From Oscillospiraceae bacterium (GTDB lineage: Bacteria; Bacillota; Clostridia; Clostridiales; Clostridiaceae), in assembly GCA_009785875.1 (NCBI GenBank), contig WQUF01000118.1, forward strand, positions 1 to 6,714: a stretch of DNA of 6,714 bases. The letters run 5' to 3'. Made by a program: the position numbers and the translations under genes. The notes under the pieces are model-generated. The model was not told where the DNA came from. It saw only the letters and a list, made by a program, of their open reading frames with translations, and ran no database searches. Shown one piece after another: positions 1 through 4,716 of this stretch (its first letter is position 1; each line of letters begins with the position of its first letter).

Positions 1-39
1 ATTTAAAGGTACTTTTTTCTTAGTTTTATTTGCAGGCAT
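1..39 (-). CDS. 5' end of an unidentified leftward gene (partial, 13 codons)
   Basis: Reading leftward, an ATG at 39..37 opens a frame that stays open to the window edge and encodes MPANKTKKKVPLN. A GGAGAT Shine-Dalgarno sequence (53..48) lies 8 nt upstream of the ATG. An in-frame TAA just upstream of the ATG shows that this is a true 5' end and not the inside of a longer frame. The visible peptide is Lys-rich and hydrophilic, so it shows no signal peptide or membrane start. Thirteen residues are too few to assign a family. The gene lies beyond the terminator of the ABC genes on the same strand, so it is probably a separate transcription unit. A regulator is conceivable next to an exporter, but nothing visible supports that. 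Confidence 0.6.
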   Translation of the reverse strand, partial: MPANKTKKKVPLN

Positions 40-144
40 TAATATTTATCTCCAATCTTTCTTTTTAATCAATTTTAGAAAGTCTTTTTATCAGTATGGA
101 CAACTCAATAAGTTTTTAATCATATAGATTTTATCTTTAATATT

Positions 145-153
145 ATTTTATCA
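145..153 (-). promoter_or_regulatory. possible extended -10 promoter for the leftward gene at 39
   Basis: The minus strand reads TGATAAAAT here, which is an extended -10 (TG-n-TAAAAT). No good -35 is present; a TTGTTT lies at a short 15-nt spacing. The implied 5' leader would be about 100 nt of A/T-rich sequence with no stable fold that I can see. In such an A/T-rich background this is only weakly better than chance. Confidence 0.25.
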
Positions 154-202
154 TATTTTTTAAATAAACAACAGCTTTGATTTATTAGTATCAGAAATCT
201 AT

Positions 203-231
203 TTGACATGGTAAAATTTTTGTAATATAAT
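203..231 (+). promoter_or_regulatory. consensus sigma-A promoter (TTGACA-17-TATAAT)
   Basis: TTGACA lies at 203..208 and TATAAT at 226..231, separated by exactly 17 nt. Both hexamers match the vegetative sigma factor consensus perfectly, which predicts strong constitutive initiation near position 238. It faces rightward, toward the 3' ends of the leftward ABC genes. No protein gene follows it before the terminator at 329..363, so its most economical role is to drive a short non-coding RNA. Read-through would instead give RNA antisense to the exporter genes. Confidence 0.75.
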
Positions 232-247
232 TACTTTATTGGTTAAT

Positions 248-272
248 AATAACTGTTTGTGGAACGGTTATT
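248..272 (+). promoter_or_regulatory. 10-bp hairpin near the 5' end of the candidate small RNA
   Basis: AATAACTGTT (248..257) pairs with AACGGTTATT (263..272), nine Watson-Crick pairs and one G-U pair, around the loop TGTGG. It begins about 10 nt after the predicted transcription start, where a stabilising 5' structure of a small RNA would sit. No run of T follows it, so it is not itself a terminator. Confidence 0.55.
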
Positions 273-328
273 TGTCCATCAAAAAGAACATGAGTATAGT
301 TTTAATTAGTTCGATCAAGTTTTTAAAC

Positions 329-363
329 AAAAAAGCAATGTATTTAAATCACATTGCTTTTTT
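329..363. terminator. bidirectional intrinsic terminator
   Basis: AAAAAAGCAATGT (329..341) and ACATTGCTTTTTT (351..363) are perfect 13-bp inverted repeats around a 9-nt loop. The core stem is GCAATGT, flanked by an A-run on one side and a T-run on the other, so a U-tract follows the stem in either direction. It begins 12 nt past the stop codon of the downstream ABC gene and should end the leftward exporter transcript. In the rightward direction it would end the transcript from the promoter at 203..231. Confidence 0.85.
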
Positions 364-375
364 GCTTTAAAGTCT

Positions 376-2193
376 CTATACAAATTGTGCCGCATACATC
401 TTGCTATAAACCCCATCTAACTTCAATAATTCCTCATGGTTTCCCTTCTCAACTATTTCCCCTCCTGATATAACCATTATAAGTTGACAATTCCTTATGG
501 TTGAAAGCCTATGAGCTATTATAAAGCTAGTTTTTCCTTCCATGAGTTTTTTCATTCCTTCTTGTATCCTAATCTCTGTACGGGTGTCAACATCGCTAGT
601 AGCTTCATCCAATATTAAAAAAGGTGGATTGCTTAAGACGGCCCTTGCGATTGCTAAAAGCTGCCTCTGTCCTTGGCTTAAATTGCTCCCGCTTTCAGTT
701 AGAATTGTATCATAACCCTTAGGCAACTGGCGTATAAATGTATCAGCATCTGCAATAGTAGAAGCTCTAATGATTTCTTCATCAGTAGCATCCGGTTTAC
801 CATAGAGGATGTTTTCTTTTATGCTTCCTGAAAATAAATAAGTATCTTGAAGAACTATGCCAAAGCTTTCCCTTAAGCTTTCTTTTGTAAATAAATCTAT
901 GTTTTCGCCATCGATGAATATTTCACCTTTTTCTATATCATAAAATCTCGTTAAAAGATTAGCTAGCGTAGTCTTTCCGGCTCCTGTAGGACCAACTAGT
1001 GCTACATTATAGCCTGCCTTTGTCTCGAAGCAAATATCTTTTAAAACATAGCTACCTTGCTCATAACCGAAATATACATGGCTGAATTTAACATCTCCTT
1101 TAGGAGAAACCATTTCAATGGAATCTGGAGCATTTGGTTTTTCAACAGGCTCGTCTAAAATCTCGAAAACCCTTTCAGCACCTGCCATAGCTGATTGAAG
1201 CGTGTTGAACATATTAGCAACTTCATTTAATGGTCTGGTAAATTGGCGAGAATAGCTTAAAAAACTCGCTATTACACCCACAGTTATAGAGCCTTGAATA
1301 GCAAGAGTTCCACCCACAAGAGCTATACCAGCAATTCCTAAATTATTTATGACTTCCATAAGAGGCATTATAAACCCGGATAAGATCTGAGCCCGAGTGG
1401 CAAATTCGCATAAGTTTTCGTTTAAACTTTTAAATTCTTCGATTTTATCCTCTTCTTTATTAAATGCTTTTACGATTTTAATACCGCTGATGGTTTCTTC
1501 TACTTGTCCATTAAGTTTTCCAAGCTCGTTCTGCTGCTCTGTAAACAATGGTTTTGTTTTTTTAGCTACGGTTCTAGTTAGCAAGAAGACTAATGGAACC
1601 ACTAAAAGCGTGGTAAAAGTTAAGATCCTGCTCAAGGATAACATCATGATGAATGATCCAGTCACCACGATCACTGTAGTCATTATTTGAAGTATTGCTT
1701 GAGAAATAGTATCGCTTATGAGATCTATATCGTTTGAAAACCTGCTCATCAAATCTCCATGGCTTCTCGTATCAAAGAATATCAAAGGAAATCTTTGCAT
1801 TTTGCTGAAGAGATCCCGTCTAAGAAGCATAACTGCCTTTTGAGATACTCCCACTGTTGTAAATCCTTGTACAAATGTCACTATGGAAACTGAAATATAA
1901 ATACCTAGGAGTATTAAACAATATCTGATTAATAAACTGTAATTTAGGCTGACTATTGTATCTACAGCTTTACCTATAAAATAAGGAGCACTGAGAGTGA
2001 GGATAGAACCTATAAGGACAAGAAAAAATATTAAAATAAGCTTAGCATATTGCCTTGAAAAGTATTTAACTGTCCTCAAGAGTGTCTTTTTAAAATTCTT
2101 AGGCTTTGCAACAGCAAATGGCATACGTGTGCCTGGACCTCCAGGTTTACCAAGTCTTGTACCTTTTGTAATATCAATATCACTGTTTTTCAA
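376..2193 (-). CDS. heterodimeric ABC exporter, half-transporter with the canonical Walker B site
   Basis: A 605-residue membrane-plus-ATPase half-transporter, predicted to export drugs, lipids or peptides using ATP. A cytosolic Gly/Pro-rich tail (residues 11-25) precedes six membrane segments within roughly 50-315. The nucleotide-binding domain follows: A-loop Tyr in FGYEQG (376-381), Walker A GPTGAGKT (401-408), Q-loop Gln449, signature LSQGQ (505-509), Walker B FLILDE (525-530), D-loop SDVD (533-536) and switch His561. The catalytic Glu530 and His561 are intact, but the signature is degenerate (LSQGQ instead of LSGGQ), complementing the partner gene. Length and tail fit the second subunit of TM287/TM288, EfrCD, LmrCD or BmrCD-type exporters. 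Translation starts at TTG, 2 nt after the partner's stop; the ribosome site GAGGAGGAG (2207..2199) lies in the partner's last codons. The transported substrate cannot be told from sequence. Confidence 0.95.
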   Translation of the reverse strand: MKNSDIDITKGTRLGKPGGPGTRMPFAVAKPKNFKKTLLRTVKYFSRQYAKLILIFFLVLIGSILTLSAPYFIGKAVDTIVSLNYSLLIRYCLILLGIYISVSIVTFVQGFTTVGVSQKAVMLLRRDLFSKMQRFPLIFFDTRSHGDLMSRFSNDIDLISDTISQAILQIMTTVIVVTGSFIMMLSLSRILTFTTLLVVPLVFLLTRTVAKKTKPLFTEQQNELGKLNGQVEETISGIKIVKAFNKEEDKIEEFKSLNENLCEFATRAQILSGFIMPLMEVINNLGIAGIALVGGTLAIQGSITVGVIASFLSYSRQFTRPLNEVANMFNTLQSAMAGAERVFEILDEPVEKPNAPDSIEMVSPKGDVKFSHVYFGYEQGSYVLKDICFETKAGYNVALVGPTGAGKTTLANLLTRFYDIEKGEIFIDGENIDLFTKESLRESFGIVLQDTYLFSGSIKENILYGKPDATDEEIIRASTIADADTFIRQLPKGYDTILTESGSNLSQGQRQLLAIARAVLSNPPFLILDEATSDVDTRTEIRIQEGMKKLMEGKTSFIIAHRLSTIRNCQLIMVISGGEIVEKGNHEELLKLDGVYSKMYAAQFV

Positions 2194-2195
2194 GA

Positions 2196-3929
2196 TTACT
2201 CCTCCTCGCCTATTTGAGATCTATATATTTCTCTATACAATTCAGATTTAGCCATAAGTTCCTTGTGGGTACCTATTGCAGATATTTTACCCTTATCTAA
2301 TATTATAATCTGATTTGAGCTTGAAATTGAATGTATCCTTTGAGCTATCATTATGGTTGTTATAGATTTACTATATTCATTAATGGCCTTTTTTATCAAA
2401 GATTCCGTGGAAAAATCAACAGCACTTGTACTATCATCCATGATGAGTATTTCAGGTTTTCTGATCACAGCTCTTGCAATTGAAATCCTCTGTTTCTGCC
2501 CTCCTGATAAATTGACACCATGCTGCCCTAAGTAAGTGTCGTATCCATTTGGGAAAGACATTATAAAATCGTGAGCCTGAGCTATTTTTGCAGCTGCCAC
2601 CACATCATCCTTGCTAGCATCTTTTTTACCCCATGAAATATTTTCTTGGATGGTTCCTGAAAAAAGCTGAACTTCCTGTGAAATATATGCTATTTTGTAT
2701 CTTAGGTCATGAACATCTATATCGTCAATATTTTCACCATGGAAAAATATTTCACCTGATTTTGGTTTATAATACTTGAGCATTAAATTTGTTAGGCTAG
2801 TTTTTCCTGATCCAGTAGATCCTATTATACCTACAGTCTCTCCCTTATGACATGTGAAGCTTATATCAGTTAAAACATCTAATTCTGATGAGTCGTGATA
2901 TGAAAAATATACATTTTTAAATTCTAATTCTCCAGAATCAGATGAGATTTCTATTTTATTTAATGGCTTATCCATTATATTTTCAGTCTCATCAATATCC
3001 ATGACTTCTTTTATCCTGTCATGAGATGTCATTGCTCTTATCAATTGATTAAAAATATTTAAAATTATATTTATATTCATAAATATTTGAATCATATAAT
3101 TCACAAAAGCAACTACTTTACCTACTTCTAAATTGGTAGTATTATTAAATATCATAAGTCCACCAAACCACAAAACTGCTACTATTCCAATATTTATGCA
3201 TAAACCTAACAGGGGAGTAAATACAGACATTAGCCTCATTGCTGACGTTGCAGATCTATTAAGATTTAAATTTGCTTTATTAAATCTATCTTCCTCGTAG
3301 TCTGATCTATTAAAAGCTTTTACAACCCTGATTCCAGATAAAAATTCCCTCATGACAGAATTTAAATTATCGATGGCTTGTTGAACTTTTTTAAATCTCG
3401 GATAACCTGTCCTTATATTTAATAAAATAAGAACAGCTAAAACAGGAATTATTGCAATAAAAATAGCAGATAGCTCTGGGCTTAATATCATCGCCATGAA
3501 GAGAGCTCCAAAGCATAAAATTGGTGCTTTTACATATACCCTCATTAAACCATTTGCAAATGTTTGAAGCTGAGTTACATCATTTGTAATACGGGTTATA
3601 AGCGAAGCCCTTGTTATGGTATCTATATTAGAAACTGGCATATATTGTATTTTCTTGTATAGATCATATCTTAAGTCTCTTGCAAATCTTTGCGATACTT
3701 TTCCTGAAAGTATATTTCTTGAAATTGCCATGACACTCCCCACAGCTGTTACCAAAATCATCAGCAATCCGGTTCTTAAGACATAATTTATATCTTTATT
3801 TTTAACCCCTATATCTATAATATTCGAAACTATAGTAGGTTGTAACAAACTGCACATAGCTTCTAAAAAAACAAAAAAAACAGCAGCACAAAATAGCTTC
3901 CAATAAGTGTTCCAATATTTTTTCAGCAA
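2196..3929 (-). CDS. heterodimeric ABC exporter, half-transporter with the degenerate ATPase site
   Basis: A 577-residue half-transporter and the first gene of the exporter pair. Six membrane segments lie within about 10-292. In the ATPase domain, Walker A is GSTGSGKT (370-377), the Q-loop Gln is 418, the signature LSGGQ is canonical (474-478) and the D-loop is SAVD (502-505). Walker B ends in Asp-Asp (ILIMDD, 494-499), so the catalytic Glu is replaced by Asp499, and the switch His is Gln530 (IAQR). In known heterodimeric exporters this pattern marks the subunit that contributes the degenerate ATP site. Its good signature completes the active site of the partner encoded immediately downstream. 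The start is a TTG at 3929 with GGAGG (3943..3939) 9 nt upstream. An ATG at 3936 is out of frame and too close to the ribosome site. The C-terminus is Glu-Glu-Glu, whose codons double as the next gene's ribosome site. Confidence 0.95.
   Translation of the reverse strand: MLKKYWNTYWKLFCAAVFFVFLEAMCSLLQPTIVSNIIDIGVKNKDINYVLRTGLLMILVTAVGSVMAISRNILSGKVSQRFARDLRYDLYKKIQYMPVSNIDTITRASLITRITNDVTQLQTFANGLMRVYVKAPILCFGALFMAMILSPELSAIFIAIIPVLAVLILLNIRTGYPRFKKVQQAIDNLNSVMREFLSGIRVVKAFNRSDYEEDRFNKANLNLNRSATSAMRLMSVFTPLLGLCINIGIVAVLWFGGLMIFNNTTNLEVGKVVAFVNYMIQIFMNINIILNIFNQLIRAMTSHDRIKEVMDIDETENIMDKPLNKIEISSDSGELEFKNVYFSYHDSSELDVLTDISFTCHKGETVGIIGSTGSGKTSLTNLMLKYYKPKSGEIFFHGENIDDIDVHDLRYKIAYISQEVQLFSGTIQENISWGKKDASKDDVVAAAKIAQAHDFIMSFPNGYDTYLGQHGVNLSGGQKQRISIARAVIRKPEILIMDDSTSAVDFSTESLIKKAINEYSKSITTIMIAQRIHSISSSNQIIILDKGKISAIGTHKELMAKSELYREIYRSQIGEEE
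2199..2207 (-). promoter_or_regulatory. ribosome binding site inside the upstream coding end
   Basis: GAGGAGGAG on the minus strand is both the last three Glu codons of the upstream ABC gene and the Shine-Dalgarno sequence for the TTG start at 2193. The AGGAGG core lies about 7 nt from that start. The overlap implies translational coupling, which would help keep the two half-transporters at equal amounts. Confidence 0.8.
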
Positions 3930-3984
3930 AGCTCATATCCTCCATAAAAAGTTATAATATTATTAATACTCTACACATAAAAAT

Positions 3985-4013
3985 AATATAATACTTCATT
4001 TAAAATAAATCAA
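3985..4013 (-). promoter_or_regulatory. probable promoter of the ABC exporter pair
   Basis: On the minus strand, TTGATT (4013..4008) and TATATT (3990..3985) are separated by exactly 17 nt, matching the sigma-A consensus at 4 of 6 and 5 of 6 positions. It lies in the 92-nt gap between the Gx-like gene and the first ABC gene and would give a leader of roughly 50 nt. I see no GC-containing terminator hairpin in the gap, so read-through from the Gx-like gene could add to exporter expression. Confidence 0.45.
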
Positions 4014-4021
4014 ATCATATT

Positions 4022-4531
4022 TTAACTCAAAAATTTTATTTTATTAAATTGCTTTATTAAAAAATTTGCCACAAGCCCTATAAAAAGACCTGAGAGAATC
4101 GCCAGAAAGGTTAAAATTGGAAGATATAGAAATAAATTAATAGATCCAGTTATTAAGCTTGCCACCGTTATCTGGGCTAGATTGTGCATTACTGCTCCTG
4201 TGATGCTCACACCTAAAATTGAAATCATATTTTTCAGGTATTTTTTTTCTAAAAACATGAATAATAAACTTAGGAGACCACCAGCCATGCTATATAAAAA
4301 AGTAGACATGTTTCCAGTTATGATAGTAGATAGAACGACTTTTAAAATCACAACTGTGAGGGCAGTGGATCCATCAAAAATATAAAGCGGTATGACGACG
4401 AATATATTTGATAGACCTATTTTAGCTCCTGGCGCAATAAAAGGATAAGGTATTTGATTTTCTATGATAAACATTATCAAAGATTGAGCGACTATCAAAG
4501 AGATAAAGACCATTTTATTTACTTTTTTCAT
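4022..4531 (-). CDS. Gx transporter family protein (heptaprenyl diphosphate synthase component I-like)
   Basis: A 169-residue, almost wholly hydrophobic membrane protein with about five to six predicted membrane helices (near 8-22, 40-53, 56-72, 78-95, 104-127, 131-157). The family pattern is visible: PGAKIGLSN (34-42), TGNMSTFLYSMAGGLLS (72-88) and GVSITGAVMHNLAQ (107-120). This matches the Hpre_diP_synt_I / Gx transporter family, which is grouped with the small-molecule-binding S components of ECF-type transporters. The older synthase name comes from a Bacillus annotation, and an enzymatic role is doubtful for such a protein. The ATG start at 4531 has AAGGGTGG (4546..4539) 7 nt upstream. 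The gene is divergent from the NADH dehydrogenase-like gene, and family members are often found near flavin, redox and prenyl genes, so import of a redox-cofactor precursor is a fair guess. The substrate is unknown. Confidence 0.88.
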   Translation of the reverse strand: MKKVNKMVFISLIVAQSLIMFIIENQIPYPFIAPGAKIGLSNIFVVIPLYIFDGSTALTVVILKVVLSTIITGNMSTFLYSMAGGLLSLLFMFLEKKYLKNMISILGVSITGAVMHNLAQITVASLITGSINLFLYLPILTFLAILSGLFIGLVANFLIKQFNKIKFLS

Positions 4532-4585
4532 TGTTTATCCACCCTTATGATGCAGATCGTATATTGCGATAACTAATTAAATATG

Positions 4586-4594
4586 ATTATATCA
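4586..4594 (-). promoter_or_regulatory. extended -10 promoter for the Gx-like gene
   Basis: The minus strand reads TGATATAAT, a perfect extended -10 (TG-n-TATAAT). No consensus -35 is seen; TTGAGT lies upstream at a short 15-nt spacing. The leader would be about 50 nt. The -10 sits within the palindrome ATGAT-TAT-ATCAT (4583..4595), which could be a chance product of the A/T-rich sequence or a site for a repressor. Confidence 0.55.
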
Positions 4595-4620
4595 TAAATA
4601 TATAATACTCAATCATTTCA

Positions 4621-4629
4621 TGGTATAAT
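4621..4629 (+). promoter_or_regulatory. extended -10 promoter for the NADH dehydrogenase-like gene
   Basis: TGGTATAAT is a perfect extended -10 element. No recognisable -35 lies 16-18 nt upstream. Transcription would start near 4636, leaving an 80-nt leader before the TTG start. It is back to back with the leftward promoter at 4586..4594, with the two -10 elements about 32 nt apart. Polymerases at the two promoters would therefore compete for overlapping DNA. Confidence 0.55.
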
Positions 4630-4660
4630 AAGCTTATATAATTAATGATTTTTTAATCTA

Positions 4661-4669
4661 GAGGAGGGG
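4661..4669 (+). promoter_or_regulatory. orphan Shine-Dalgarno-like sequence in the leader
   Basis: GAGGAGGGG is a near-ideal anti-SD match, but no ATG, GTG or TTG lies at a usable distance downstream. The next start codon is the TTG at 4717, which has its own site. It may be a ribosome standby site, a relic of a lost leader peptide, or chance. Confidence 0.4.
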
Positions 4670-4702
4670 TAAAAATATCCAAATAAATCTACTAATAAAA
4701 AT

Positions 4703-4708
4703 AGGAGG
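4703..4708 (+). promoter_or_regulatory. ribosome binding site that fixes the TTG start at 4717
   Basis: A perfect AGGAGG is followed 8 nt later by TTG. An in-frame TAG at 4702..4704 excludes any upstream start, and the Rossmann motif begins within the first ten codons. Translation must therefore begin at the TTG. Confidence 0.9.
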
Positions 4709-4716
4709 TCTTAATA

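Larger units (their letters stand above)
238..363 (+). ncRNA. candidate small RNA of about 126 nt
   Basis: A perfect promoter predicts a start near 238, and a strong intrinsic terminator ends at 363, giving a complete short transcription unit. The RNA would begin with a hairpin whose arms 248..257 and 263..272 pair over 10 bp, with one G-U pair and a 5-nt loop (TGTGG). A largely unpaired A/U-rich middle (273..328) follows, then the terminator hairpin. Reading frames inside are poor. One of 26 codons from ATG 290 (or a little longer from TTG 272) lacks a convincing ribosome site, runs through the terminator stem and stops at 370. I do not recognise a known RNA family such as 6S, tmRNA or SRP RNA. 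A function in trans, or an antisense effect on the converging ABC mRNA, is possible but unproven. Confidence 0.5.

Noticed and set aside
96..279. ATGGACAA (96..103) and TTGTCCAT (272..279) as a possible operator pair
   Set aside because: An 8-base inverted match is expected about once by chance in a region of this size, and the copies are not symmetrically placed relative to the promoters.
290..370. 26-codon + strand frame from ATG 290 (extendable to TTG 272) in the candidate small RNA
   Set aside because: It lacks a well-placed Shine-Dalgarno sequence, runs straight through the terminator stem and ends just beyond it. Its codons are dictated by the terminator inverted repeat.
1397..2535. 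+ strand frames of 60-97 codons (1397..1690, 1997..2251, 2353..2535) opposite the ABC genes
   Set aside because: They are antisense to conserved ABC exporter sequence and resemble composition-driven shadows with no ribosome site or family similarity that I can see.
3927..3936. ATG at 3936 as the start of the first ABC gene
   Set aside because: It is 7 nt from the TTG, so out of frame, and only 2 nt from the GGAGG. The TTG at 3929 has proper spacing and gives a family-like N-terminus.
4182..4385. 67-codon + strand frame opposite the Gx-like gene
   Set aside because: It is antisense to a gene with conserved family motifs and a good ribosome site, and it shows no protein features of its own.
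4561..4600. Possible Rex (NADH-sensing repressor) operator in the divergent region
   Set aside because: The nearest sequence, starting TTGCGATAA at 4564, does not fit the symmetric TTGTTAA-n4-TTAACAA pattern well enough.
4636..4716. Riboswitch in the dehydrogenase leader
   Set aside because: The 80-nt A/T-rich leader shows no stable stems or conserved aptamer motifs that I recognise.
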